From the NCBI GenBank assembly GCA_050290245.1, contig JBNKHH010000064.1, forward strand, positions 1-64,000: a stretch of DNA of 64,000 nt, given 5' to 3'. Made by a program: the position numbers and the translations under genes. Positions 18,020 through 26,585 of this stretch are shown here, one piece after another. This stretch comes from JBNKHH01 sp050290245 (GTDB lineage Bacteria; Pseudomonadota; Alphaproteobacteria; Rhodobacterales; Rhodobacteraceae). Position 1 is the stretch's first letter; every line of letters starts with the position of its first letter. A model generated the notes under the pieces. The model ran no database searches, had not been told where the DNA came from, and worked only from the letters and a program-made list of their open reading frames with translations.

Positions 18020-18109
18020 CTGAATCTTCCCTGACCAATTCTCTGCTCAGGAAAAACTGCACAAATCACCAAGGCATATGGCCAAATACGGGCAATTTCG
18101 CGTCAGCGG

Positions 18110-19423
18110 TCAGCCTTTGGCGACAATCTCCCCGGCTAGGGAATTACTGTTTGACGCCACAATACGAACCGGCAGAATCTCGCCGCGGACCGCGTCAGTT
18201 TGGGCATAAACTGCGTGCAAATACTCGGACTTGCCGACCATCTGGCCAAGTTGGCGACCGGGCTTTTCGAACAGGACTTTTACGGTGCGCCCGACCATCG
18301 CGTCCTGGATCGCCCGTTGCTGGCGCGTCAGAAGGGACTGTAGCCGCTGCAGACGGTCGTCAGCCACAGCTGTGTCAACTTGCGCGCGCTCGGCTGCCGG
18401 AGTTCCCGGACGCGGCGAGTACTTGAAACTATAGGCCTGTCCATAGCCGACCGCTTCGATCAGAGACATCGTGTCATTGAAATCGGCATCGGTCTCACCG
18501 GGGAATCCGACGATGAAGTCGCCCGACAGCAATAGATCAGGGCGGGCCGCGCGGATGCGTTCAATCAGGCGAATATACTGTTCGGCAGTGTGCTTGCGGT
18601 TCATCGCCTTCAACACACGGTCCGAACCAGACTGCACGGGCAGATGCAAATAGGGCATCAGCTTTTCAACCTCACCATGGGCAGTGATCAGCGCGTCGTC
18701 CATGTCGTTGGGGTGACTTGTGGTAAAACGAATCCGCTCAAGCCCGTCGATTTCGGCCAAGTCGCGGATCAGCCCGGCCAACCCGCCGCCGTGACCGTGA
18801 TAGGCATTCACATTCTGGCCCAGGAGAGTGATCTCGCGCACCCCGCGTTCGACCAGGTCACGGGCTTCAGCCAAAACCTGAGCCGCCGGGCGCGACACTT
18901 CGGCTCCGCGCGTATATGGCACGACACAAAAGGCACAGAACTTGTCGCATCCTTCCTGCACCGTCAGAAAAGCGGTCGGCCCGCGCTGTGCCTTGGGACG
19001 CGACGAGAGGTGATCGAACTTGTCCTCCTCGGGAAAATCCGTGTCCAAAGCCTTGCCGCCGTCGCGCGCCTTCGCTTCCAGTTCCGGAAGGCGGTGATAA
19101 CTCTGCGGCCCCACCACAAGATCGACCATCGGCTGGCGCGCCATGATCTCTGCCCCTTCGGCCTGAGCCACGCAGCCCGCAACGCCGATCTTCAGATCGG
19201 GCTTGGCATCCTTCAATGGCCGGAACCTGCCCAGTTCGGAATAAACCTTCTCGGCCGCCTTTTCGCGGATATGGCAGGTGTTCAGAAGGATCATGTCGGC
19301 GTCATCGGCCGTATCTGTCGGCACATAACCCTTCCCGGCCAGCGCCTCGGCCATTCGCTCACTGTCGTAGACGTTCATCTGGCAACCATAGGTCTTGATG
19401 AAAAGCTTTTTCGGCTCGGACAT
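18110..19423 (-). CDS. miaB: tRNA (N6-isopentenyl adenosine(37)-C2)-methylthiotransferase MiaB
   Basis: A 437-residue radical-SAM methylthiotransferase that converts i6A37 to ms2i6A37 in tRNAs reading UNN codons. The N-terminal UPF0004 domain supplies Cys ligands in TYGCQMN, NTCHIRE and AGCVAQ. The radical-SAM cluster CDKFCAFC is near residue 157, and a TRAM domain ends the protein. Length and motifs are complete. The Met at 19423 starts the canonical MSEPKKLFIKTYGCQ. It is the first gene of the minus-strand series that includes phoH. Confidence 0.97.
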   Translation of the reverse strand: MSEPKKLFIKTYGCQMNVYDSERMAEALAGKGYVPTDTADDADMILLNTCHIREKAAEKVYSELGRFRPLKDAKPDLKIGVAGCVAQAEGAEIMARQPMVDLVVGPQSYHRLPELEAKARDGGKALDTDFPEEDKFDHLSSRPKAQRGPTAFLTVQEGCDKFCAFCVVPYTRGAEVSRPAAQVLAEARDLVERGVREITLLGQNVNAYHGHGGGLAGLIRDLAEIDGLERIRFTTSHPNDMDDALITAHGEVEKLMPYLHLPVQSGSDRVLKAMNRKHTAEQYIRLIERIRAARPDLLLSGDFIVGFPGETDADFNDTMSLIEAVGYGQAYSFKYSPRPGTPAAERAQVDTAVADDRLQRLQSLLTRQQRAIQDAMVGRTVKVLFEKPGRQLGQMVGKSEYLHAVYAQTDAVRGEILPVRIVASNSNSLAGEIVAKG

Positions 19424-19531
19424 GGGATACCTCGTTTCAGGCCAAGCCTCCTACACGCCGCCCGGTCGCTTGCCAAGGGGCGCCGCCGCGTGGAATAGAT
19501 ATGCGTCAGACAAAGAGGCGACTTCGAGACG

Positions 19532-20395
19532 ATGCAATTTTCGGGGCTGAGCGATCTGGTCAAAAGTCCGGCGATCACCGGCGCCAAGGGGCCGGTTGCG
19601 GCGATCATCGCCGAGGATGACGTCGAGGTCGAGGCCACTATCCGGCACCATGCCGCCCTTGGGTTCAATCTGATCCTGCTTCTCGCTCCCGCCGAGCTCG
19701 CGCTGGAAGCCGAACTTGAAGACACCATCGTGCGCGTGAATTTTGCAACGATGAAGCTGGACGCCGTGGTTGAGGTGGTGAATGCCCTGAACCAGGCTTT
19801 GCCTGAAAAGACTTGGCTCTATTACTGCTACAATGCCGAGTTCCTCTACTATCCTTTCTGCGAAAGCCGCACCGTGGGCGAGATGCTCGCCTTTCACGCA
19901 GAGGAACGCCGCTTTTCAATGCTGTCCTACGTTGTGGATGTCTACGCCGCCGACCTTCGAACTGCCGACAACGCCGTTTCGCTTGAAGATGCCCACCTCG
20001 ATCAGTCCGGATACTACGCCTTGGCGCGCGACACGGGAGACGGGCCGAAGGAAAGGCAATTGGACTTCTACGGCGGGCTGCGCTGGCGTTTCGAAGAGCA
20101 CGTCGCCGAAGGGCGGCGACGCATCGACCGGATTGCACTTGTGCGCACGCGACGGGACATCCTCTTCCGTGCCGACCACACCTGGTCGGACGAGGAGTTG
20201 AACACCTATTCCTGCCCCTGGCACCACAACCTGACCTCGGCCATCGTGTCGTTCCGCACCGCCAAGGCACTGCGCGTCAATCCTGCCAGCCGCTTCGACA
20301 TCGACACTTTCCGCTGGCACAACTCGGTGCCGTTCCAATGGAAATCCCAGCAGCTTCTGGATTTGGGACTCATGGAACCCGGCCAGTGGTTTTGA
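19532..20395 (+). CDS. conserved hypothetical, possibly glycosyltransferase family 2-like
   Basis: A 287-residue soluble protein without signal peptide. The N-terminal third has alternating strands (AAIIAEDDVEVEATIRHHAALG) that resemble glycosyltransferase 2-like (GT-A) proteins common in roseobacters. The YYCYNAEFLYYPF block and C-terminal DFYGGLRWRFEEH and CPWHHNLTSAIVSFR segments look conserved, but I cannot place catalytic DxD residues with certainty. It is divergent from miaB by about 108 bases and convergent with an MFS gene. The glycosyltransferase label is tentative. Confidence 0.7.
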   Translation: MQFSGLSDLVKSPAITGAKGPVAAIIAEDDVEVEATIRHHAALGFNLILLLAPAELALEAELEDTIVRVNFATMKLDAVVEVVNALNQALPEKTWLYYCYNAEFLYYPFCESRTVGEMLAFHAEERRFSMLSYVVDVYAADLRTADNAVSLEDAHLDQSGYYALARDTGDGPKERQLDFYGGLRWRFEEHVAEGRRRIDRIALVRTRRDILFRADHTWSDEELNTYSCPWHHNLTSAIVSFRTAKALRVNPASRFDIDTFRWHNSVPFQWKSQQLLDLGLMEPGQWF

Positions 20396-20456
20396 TATGA
20401 GATACCGCCCGGGCTCTGCCCCGGAAGTTCTTCCGAAATGAAGGGACCGATGCGAC

Positions 20457-21656
20457 CTAGATCTTGCGCCCTCTGACCGTCACGAGCAAAACGATAAACG
20501 CCATCACACCAAGGCCTGCATAGGCCAGAAAGATGAGCCTGATTTCTGCAAAGCTCATTTCGCCGACAGATGAAGCAGACGTCGATGCCAGTAGCAGGCT
20601 GGCGGCAAAGACCAGACGTCCAAGAAGGCTGCGCAGCGACAGGTACGTAGCACGCACTCGGCTGTCCAACAGAGGCTGGATACGTGCCAGAATAAAGGGC
20701 TGCGACAGCGAATCCGGCACCATTCTGAGGAGCAAGAGCGCGACGGCCAAAGTGCTGGCAGTTATCGACAGGCCAGCAATCACCCCGATCTGGAGCGCAA
20801 AGGCCAGCAAGAGCGTAGCGGCAAGACCGATGCGCGCGCGTGTCCATGGCGCGAAGATCGACACGCCAAGGGATATGATCATCATAGCTGCACTGACTGA
20901 ACCGCTGACCAGCGGGGCTTCGGCGGCGAGACCGATGCCGGACAGGGCTGACAGAATGAAGGGTTGGCCAAAGACGAAGGGAACATGACTGAAGGCATAC
21001 ATCAGAACCGACAGCCCAAAGAGCCATGCCAGTACTGGCTGGGTCATGGCGCGTTTGAGTACGGCCAGATCCTCCCGCAACGAAACATGCTCAACGCGTG
21101 TGCGGGCAGGCTCGCGCATCAACAGCACGACAACGGCCATTGCCGCAAAAGCCGCGGCGGTGGCGAAATAGGGTAGTCGCAACCCCCACAGCGCCAGGGC
21201 GCCGCCGGAGATGGCCGAAATCGCAAGCGCCAAAAAGCTGACTCTCCACCCGATGAGCTCGTACCGCTCCGCTTCGGCTCCCCGGCCCTCTTCGGCAAGC
21301 GACTCGTAAAGGATCGAACTATCTGTCCCTGAAACGAAGGCGATTTGTGCCCCGAGCGCAACCTGCGCCAGGGCGAATACCCAGAACTCTGTTCCCAGCC
21401 CTTGCATCAATGTCGATACCAGCCCGGCAATGGCCGCAAGCCCCAGCGTGAGGCGACGCCCGACTTTGTCCGACAGATATCCCGACGGCACCTCAAGTAC
21501 CGTCGTCGAGATATCGAAAATCACGTAGATCAGGATCGCCTGCGCGGCGGCCAATTCGGACTGGTAATACAGGAACCATGTCGCCTGCCAGAAAAACAGG
21601 CTCTGAAAGAACTTCAGCCACGGGAACAGGGCAATGTTGCGCCCTGCACCGCTCAT
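20457..21656 (-). CDS. MFS transporter
   Basis: A 399-residue major facilitator with about twelve hydrophobic segments. The loop 2-3 signature is visible as EVPSGYLSDKVGRRLTL (residues about 56-72), typical of drug/metabolite exporters. Its ATG overlaps the stop of the upstream lipoprotein gene (ATGA, 21653-21656), so the two are translationally coupled. The substrate is unknown. The C-terminus ends in basic RGRKI. The 61-base gap after the gene holds a GC-rich partial hairpin. Confidence 0.88.
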   Translation of the reverse strand: MSGAGRNIALFPWLKFFQSLFFWQATWFLYYQSELAAAQAILIYVIFDISTTVLEVPSGYLSDKVGRRLTLGLAAIAGLVSTLMQGLGTEFWVFALAQVALGAQIAFVSGTDSSILYESLAEEGRGAEAERYELIGWRVSFLALAISAISGGALALWGLRLPYFATAAAFAAMAVVVLLMREPARTRVEHVSLREDLAVLKRAMTQPVLAWLFGLSVLMYAFSHVPFVFGQPFILSALSGIGLAAEAPLVSGSVSAAMMIISLGVSIFAPWTRARIGLAATLLLAFALQIGVIAGLSITASTLAVALLLLRMVPDSLSQPFILARIQPLLDSRVRATYLSLRSLLGRLVFAASLLLASTSASSVGEMSFAEIRLIFLAYAGLGVMAFIVLLVTVRGRKI

Positions 21657-22300
21657 CGGCCAAGTTCCTGCTCAAACCGCTCGACGGGAAAAACCGGCGC
21701 GAGGATTGTGCGCAGTTCCGCCCGGCGCGGGTGCGTCGGATTCGACAGGGTGAAACAGACGAAGTCCGCAACCAGCGCTGCCTGCTGTTCATAGCCGAAC
21801 GACAGAAAGGCTGCTTCTCCGGGCGCGGCATAGTAGGGATCGGCCAATCGCCAACTCTCGGCGACCGCCCGCGCGGGGCTATAGCCGGTCCGGGCGCGGT
21901 TCTGCCACTGCCAGACGTGGGTCAGTTCATGGGCCAGCACAAAGGCATGCGGGATGCGCAGGCCCCCCGGCCAAACCATGGCCATGTCGCTTGCATAAAG
22001 GCCGGTGTCGAAATGGATTCGATTGCGGAAGGCAAAGGCCTGCGGCGGCTGTGCACCACGCGGTTGTGGCGTGCGTACGCAGGCCTTTTCCGTGCCCTTC
22101 AGATGTGTGACCGATTTCGGGACGGTCTTGTAAAGCGGCGTAATACCAACCCCTTGAGCCACGCGCACCTGGGATGTGTCCAGCGTCGGACCGAACAGAT
22201 CGGCGGCGAACTGTTCCTCGGAACTGGTCAGCGGACGCGAACAGGCCGACATTCCAAGCACAAGCACGAAACCGGCAAGAAACCTCTGAACACCTATCAT
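21653..22300 (-). CDS. lipoprotein with HExxH motif (hypothetical, possible metallopeptidase)
   Basis: A 215-residue protein with an N-terminal lipoprotein signal (hydrophobic stretch ending GMSAC, residue about 19). The central FVLAHELTHVWQWQNRARTGY segment carries an HExxH zinc-binding motif, as in DUF4157-like proteins. The start at 22300 was chosen because it begins the signal peptide; the longer upstream frame is unlikely. It is co-transcribed with the overlapping MFS transporter gene downstream and follows the D-glycerate dehydrogenase gene by 166 bases. Whether it is proteolytic is unknown. Confidence 0.78.
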   Translation of the reverse strand: MIGVQRFLAGFVLVLGMSACSRPLTSSEEQFAADLFGPTLDTSQVRVAQGVGITPLYKTVPKSVTHLKGTEKACVRTPQPRGAQPPQAFAFRNRIHFDTGLYASDMAMVWPGGLRIPHAFVLAHELTHVWQWQNRARTGYSPARAVAESWRLADPYYAAPGEAAFLSFGYEQQAALVADFVCFTLSNPTHPRRAELRTILAPVFPVERFEQELGR

Positions 22301-22466
22301 CTTGCTATCCCGCTTCTTGCCCGCAAACTTCGCATCAGTCCTCGGCCTGCGACGGTACGCCCTGTCCTTCGGAAAAGTGCGCTTGCTCTCCCTGTCCGGC
22401 CCAAATCCTTGCCACGCGTACGATTGCCCCCAACTGGAGGACCAATTGCCATCGGACCGGCCCCGG

Positions 22467-23453
22467 CTAGAGCATGGCGGGCACAACCAGGTCCGGCGGC
22501 CGGTGCCCGTCGTCGAATGTCTTGATATTGATGATCACCCGTTCACCCATCTCGACCCGGCCCTCGACAGTGGCCGAGCCCATGTGCGGCAGCAATACCA
22601 CATTATCCAGAGCGCGCAGGCGCGGGTTGAATTCGGTCCCATGTTCGAAAACGTCGAGACCCGCACCAGCGATCTCGCCCGCGCGCAACATTCGCGTCAG
22701 GGCATTTTCGTCGATGACCTCACCGCGCGAGGTGTTCACAATTACGGCCGTCGGTTTCATCAGTTTCAGGCGACGCGCGTTCATCAGGTGGAAAGTCGAC
22801 GGCGTGTGTGGGCAGTTGATCGACAGGATATCGATGCGGCTGACCATTTGGTCGAGGCTCTCCCAATAGGTCGCGCCGAGCGCTTCCTCGATCTCGGGGC
22901 GCAGGCGCCTACGGTTGTGGTAATGCACCTGCATTCCGAATGCCGCCGCCCGCCTGGCAACGGCCTGACCGATTCGGCCCATGCCAAGAATACCCAACTG
23001 GCGCCCGCCCAGACGGCCACCGAGAAATGCTGTCGGCGCCCAACCATCCCATTCGCCGCGCTGCATGACGGCCATGCCTTCAGGGATACGGCGCGTGACC
23101 GAAAGGATCAGCGCAATGGTCATGTCGGCGGTATCGTCGGTAACGACGCCGGGTGTATTCGACACGAGAATTCCCCGCTGTCGGGCGGTGGTGACGTCGA
23201 TATGGTCCACGCCGGCCCCAAAGTTGGCGATCAGCTTCAGCCGCTCGCCTGCCTGGGCCAAGAGCGACGCATCAATCGGGTCTGTCAGAGTCGGCACAAG
23301 CACGTCGGCGGATTTCATCGCCGCGACCAACTCATCGCGCGACAAAGGTGTATCTTCCACCCGCAGCGTCACATCGAACAATTCCGACATGCGGTTCTCG
23401 ACTGACTCGGGCAGACGTCGCGTGACAACCACACTTGGGCGCTGGCTGGGCAT
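22467..23453 (-). CDS. 2-hydroxyacid dehydrogenase, D-glycerate dehydrogenase type
   Basis: A 328-residue D-isomer-specific 2-hydroxyacid dehydrogenase, most like GyaR-type hydroxypyruvate/glyoxylate reductases that interconvert D-glycerate and hydroxypyruvate with NAD(P)H. The Rossmann motif GILGMGRIGQAVARR lies near residues 153-167. The catalytic Arg is in NTSRGEVID, Glu in GLDVFEHG and His in LLPHMGSAT. The Met at 23453 is the first and fits the family length. The exact substrate cannot be fixed from sequence. Confidence 0.9.
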   Translation of the reverse strand: MPSQRPSVVVTRRLPESVENRMSELFDVTLRVEDTPLSRDELVAAMKSADVLVPTLTDPIDASLLAQAGERLKLIANFGAGVDHIDVTTARQRGILVSNTPGVVTDDTADMTIALILSVTRRIPEGMAVMQRGEWDGWAPTAFLGGRLGGRQLGILGMGRIGQAVARRAAAFGMQVHYHNRRRLRPEIEEALGATYWESLDQMVSRIDILSINCPHTPSTFHLMNARRLKLMKPTAVIVNTSRGEVIDENALTRMLRAGEIAGAGLDVFEHGTEFNPRLRALDNVVLLPHMGSATVEGRVEMGERVIINIKTFDDGHRPPDLVVPAML

Positions 23454-23570
23454 CTAGACCACTCCTCCTGTCTTTTCTTGCTCGCCGGTTACTGGCAAAG
23501 TGGCAAGGAACCGAACTGGGCACAAGACGCCTTTCAAAGGGCGCGGCTATTTGGACCGGGCAGTAAGATC

Positions 23571-24062
23571 ATGATCAAGAAAGTTGCGACCTTCCTTCTT
23601 TGCGCCTCCCTCGCAGGCGCGGCCTTTGGCAGTGAAAAGGGGAAAGTCACCAACCTGCCGATTCCGCGCTTCGTGTCGCTCAAGGCCGACGAGGGCAACG
23701 TGCGGCGAGGCCCCTCGCTCAGCCACCGGATCGACTGGGTGTTTACCCGCCGCAATATGCCACTTGTGGTGACCGGAGAGCACGGCCACTGGCGGCGCGT
23801 CCAGGACCGCGACGGCCAGGGAGGGTGGGTGCATTATTCGCTGTTGTCGGGCACTCGCAACGTGATCATCGAAAATGATCTGACCCCGCTTCGCGTCAAG
23901 CCCGATCCCGAAAGCCCCATCAATGCCTATGCAGAAACAGGCGTGATTGCGCGACTGGGGTCATGCTCAATTGACTGGTGCCGCATTGTGGCCGACGGCA
24001 ACAAAGGTTGGGTGCCTAAAACCGCGTTGTGGGGCGTCGGGCCGGACGAGATCCGGGAATAG
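23571..24062 (+). CDS. SH3 domain-containing secreted protein
   Basis: A 163-residue protein with a signal peptide (residues about 1-20) followed by two bacterial SH3-like segments. The first contains VSLKADEGNVRRGPSLSHR and GHWRRVQDRDGQGGWVHYSLL; the second contains LRVKPDPESP and WCRIVADGNKGWVPKTALWG. This is a common Rhodobacterales family with two SH3b repeats, probably binding cell-wall components. The Met at 23571 begins the signal peptide. It overlaps the convergent next gene by 47 bases at the 3' ends. Confidence 0.88.
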   Translation: MIKKVATFLLCASLAGAAFGSEKGKVTNLPIPRFVSLKADEGNVRRGPSLSHRIDWVFTRRNMPLVVTGEHGHWRRVQDRDGQGGWVHYSLLSGTRNVIIENDLTPLRVKPDPESPINAYAETGVIARLGSCSIDWCRIVADGNKGWVPKTALWGVGPDEIRE

Positions 24063-24603
24063 TCTTCGGTGTAACAGAACCTTCAGCGGGACATCGCGAA
24101 AGTATCCAGATTGCTTCCCAGTCAAAGCCCGAAGCGATCCCCCGACCTGCAAGCCACTTGTCCTGAAGCCAATAGGCCTCAAGTTCCGGCGCGGCGACGC
24201 AGGGCCATTCTCGATTGGAAAGCTGAACATCGTGCAGCAATTCGTGCAACAGGACCGAAACATCGCGAGGGTTATCTTCAGACCATGGCTGGACCAGGTA
24301 GATCAGCCTTCGGTGCAGATCATAAGCCGCCCTCAGTGAGGATTCGACGATCAACTCGTCACCTTCATACGGAACGGTCTGCCCGACAGAGCAAAATACG
24401 ATTTCAGGCGGCGTGCGGTAGACCTGTGAAACATCGTAACTGGTATTCAGGGCAATCCACCCGACCAACTCGGTGACAATCTCTGCAGACGGCAACGACG
24501 GGTTGCAGTCGCCACTTTCCTGGGCCGCAGCCGGCTTGATGGCCGTAGTAAACAGCGCCAGCCCGACAAGCGAGGCCCGGAGAACGAGACTTTGCCAGAT
24601 CAC
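24016..24603 (-). CDS. secreted hypothetical with HELLH motif (DUF6647-like)
   Basis: A 195-residue protein with a signal peptide ending near AAAQES (residue about 28). The middle reads VSVLLHELLHDVQ, an HExxH motif of the gluzincin/zincin type, with YWLQDKWL following. It resembles DUF6647-type proteins of unknown function. Its 3' end overlaps the convergent SH3 gene by 47 bases, an unusually long overlap, so its basic C-terminal tail (SRPARRPTTRF) may be a recent extension. I cannot say whether it is a protease. Confidence 0.72.
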   Translation of the reverse strand: MIWQSLVLRASLVGLALFTTAIKPAAAQESGDCNPSLPSAEIVTELVGWIALNTSYDVSQVYRTPPEIVFCSVGQTVPYEGDELIVESSLRAAYDLHRRLIYLVQPWSEDNPRDVSVLLHELLHDVQLSNREWPCVAAPELEAYWLQDKWLAGRGIASGFDWEAIWILSRCPAEGSVTPKTIPGSRPARRPTTRF

Positions 24604-24684
24604 GACGAAACACCCGAATTGATTGCCGCCAACAGTCTCAACCTAGCATGAACTGAAATAGTCAGCCCATGGCAAGAATGGCGC

Positions 24685-24715
24685 TTGACCTAAAGTTTAC
24701 TTGAGGTTCTATGAA
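24685..24715 (+). promoter_or_regulatory. SoxR-type promoter/operator upstream of VOC gene
   Basis: TTGACC (24685-24690) and TATGAA (24710-24715) are separated by 19 bases, the long spacer used by MerR-family activators. The spacer holds CCTAAAGTTTACTTGAGG, which matches 16 of 18 positions of the classical SoxR box CCTCAAGTTAACTTGAGG. It lies 33 bases upstream of the VOC start. The soxR gene is not in this window. Confidence 0.75.
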
Positions 24716-24747
24716 TCACTCCGTCATTTCATCGAAGGAGCAGACCA

Positions 24748-25131
24748 ATGGCCACAGCACGACTTGAACACCTCAACATGACCGTATCCGACCCCAAGGC
24801 CACCGCCTCATGGATCAATCGAATCTTTGGCTGGAACATCCGCTGGGAAGGTCCCGGAATGCAGACCGGCTATACCGTCCACATCGGAAATGACGACACC
24901 TACGTCGCCCTGTTCACCTATCCCGAAACACCCGGACCCAAGGATGAAAGCTATCGCACCAAGGGGGGGCTCAATCACTGGGCCGTCGTCGTCGACGATC
25001 TCGATGCGGTAGAGGAACGTGTCATTTCCGAAGGCTTCACTCCGAAAAGCCATGCAGACTATGAACCGGGCCGCCGCTTTTATTTCTACGACAATGACGG
25101 GATCGAAATCGAAGTCGTTCAGTATGACTGA
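24748..25131 (+). CDS. VOC family protein (glyoxalase/bleomycin-resistance fold)
   Basis: A 127-residue single-module-pair VOC protein. The ligand His of the first module is in LEHLNMTVSDP, GGLNHWAVVVDD supplies the second, and IEIEVVQYD carries the C-terminal Glu. A GAAGGAG ribosome site precedes the Met. A SoxR-type promoter with 19-bp spacer lies directly upstream, suggesting induction by redox-cycling compounds and hence a detoxification role. Chemistry cannot be assigned: glyoxalase, dioxygenase and antibiotic-binding members share this fold. Confidence 0.88.
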   Translation: MATARLEHLNMTVSDPKATASWINRIFGWNIRWEGPGMQTGYTVHIGNDDTYVALFTYPETPGPKDESYRTKGGLNHWAVVVDDLDAVEERVISEGFTPKSHADYEPGRRFYFYDNDGIEIEVVQYD

Positions 25132-25177
25132 CAGATTTCAATTGCCCGTCGGGCACGGCCCGGTCTAAATCGCGGAC

Positions 25178-26542
25178 ATGCCAAAGGATCAAATCTCCAC
25201 GCCGCGCCCGCGCTTCGGCGAACAAGCCCGTGCCCTCCTCGGGCTCGGGCTTCCACTCGTTGGCAGTCACCTGGCGCAGATGGCAATCGTGACGACTGAC
25301 ACGATAATGATCGGTTGGTACGACGTGCCGTCGCTCGCGGCGCTGTCGCTGTCAGGGTCGATATGGTTCATCATCTTCGTTCTGGGGGCAGGTTTCGGCA
25401 TGGGAATCATGCCACTCGTCGCCTCGGCGCTGGCCCGGGATGCTGAACGCGAGGTCCGGCGTGTTACCCGGATGGGGCTCTGGCTCAGCATCCTTTTTGG
25501 CCTTTTGATCAGCCCCTGGTTCTTACTGTCGGAATCCATCTTCCTGATGATGGGCCAGGACGCCGAAGTCGCGCGGCTGAGTGGTCTCTACTTGCCTTGG
25601 CTGGGCGCAGCCCTGACCCCGGCGCTCCTGGTCATGGTGTTCAAAAGCTATCTTTCTGCGCTTGAACTGACGCGCAGCATCCTGGCGATCACATTGCTCG
25701 GGACGATCCTGAACGCTTTCTTCAACTACGCCCTGATCTTCGGCAACTGGGGGGCGCCCGAACTCGGCATCGCCGGGGCGGGAATCGCTTCGTTCCTCGG
25801 CAACCTGGTCGGGCTTGCTCTGCTGGCTGTCTATGCAGTGCGCGCACGACCCGAGCATGAATTGTTGCGCAATTTCCACCGCCCGGACTGGGAGTATTTC
25901 TCGCGCGTGTTCCACATCGGCTGGCCCATTGGACTGACCACCTTCGCTGAAACCGGTCTCTTTGCCGCGACCTCCGTCATGATGGGCTGGGTTGGCACCG
26001 TATCGCTGGCAGCGCATGGCATCGCGCTGCAAATCGCAAGCCTGACCTTCATGGTGCACGTTGGCCTCAGTCAGGCCATTACGATCCGCGCGGGCAGGGC
26101 CTGGGGCAGGAATGACATCCCCCTCCTGCGCACGGCAAGCCAGGCCGCCATGAGCCTTAGCCTCGCGATGGCTGCCCTGACCGTCGCCGTGTTCCTGCTG
26201 ATCCCCGAATTGCTCGTCGGCCTCTTCGTCGACCCCGGCGACGCTCAACACAACCTGATACTGGAAACCGGAGCCAGCCTGCTGGCCGTAGCCGCGCTTT
26301 TCCAGCTTGTCGACTCCGGCCAGGTCATGGCTCTCGGCATGCTGCGCGGAGTTCAAGACACGCGCGTGCCCATGATCATGGCGGTCATCGCCTATTGGCT
26401 GGTCGGCCTGCCAATCAGCTATGTGTTTGGCTTTTTCTTTGACCTGCAAGGTGTCGGTATCTGGCTGGGCCTTTGCGTCGGCCTCGCCGGGGCCTGTGCC
26501 ACGATGCAGCTTCGCTTCTGGCGCCGCTACGCGACAGTCTGA
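25178..26542 (+). CDS. MATE family efflux transporter
   Basis: A 454-residue membrane protein with twelve hydrophobic segments and the two-fold MATE organisation. LGLGLPLVGSHLAQMAIVTTDTIMIG near residue 20 and GWPIGLTTFAETGLFAATSVMMG near residue 247 are the paired repeat starts. It resembles NorM/DinF-type Na+ or H+ coupled drug exporters. It starts 46 bases after the VOC stop on the same strand, so it may share the SoxR-type promoter. The substrate is unknown. Confidence 0.93.
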   Translation: MPKDQISTPRPRFGEQARALLGLGLPLVGSHLAQMAIVTTDTIMIGWYDVPSLAALSLSGSIWFIIFVLGAGFGMGIMPLVASALARDAEREVRRVTRMGLWLSILFGLLISPWFLLSESIFLMMGQDAEVARLSGLYLPWLGAALTPALLVMVFKSYLSALELTRSILAITLLGTILNAFFNYALIFGNWGAPELGIAGAGIASFLGNLVGLALLAVYAVRARPEHELLRNFHRPDWEYFSRVFHIGWPIGLTTFAETGLFAATSVMMGWVGTVSLAAHGIALQIASLTFMVHVGLSQAITIRAGRAWGRNDIPLLRTASQAAMSLSLAMAALTVAVFLLIPELLVGLFVDPGDAQHNLILETGASLLAVAALFQLVDSGQVMALGMLRGVQDTRVPMIMAVIAYWLVGLPISYVFGFFFDLQGVGIWLGLCVGLAGACATMQLRFWRRYATV

Positions 26543-26585
26543 CCGGTCTACCGCGCAGACCGCGGCAACGATCCGTCAGGACTGG

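Noticed and set aside
18590..19498. 302-codon plus-strand frame opposite miaB
   Set aside because: miaB is unmistakable on the other strand; this frame has no recognisable domain.
20396..20456. possible fourth copy of the dispersed repeat
   Set aside because: Only a CCGGG/CCCGG-type hairpin and a weak tail match; the diagnostic CGCCGCGCTG and GATCCG blocks are missing.
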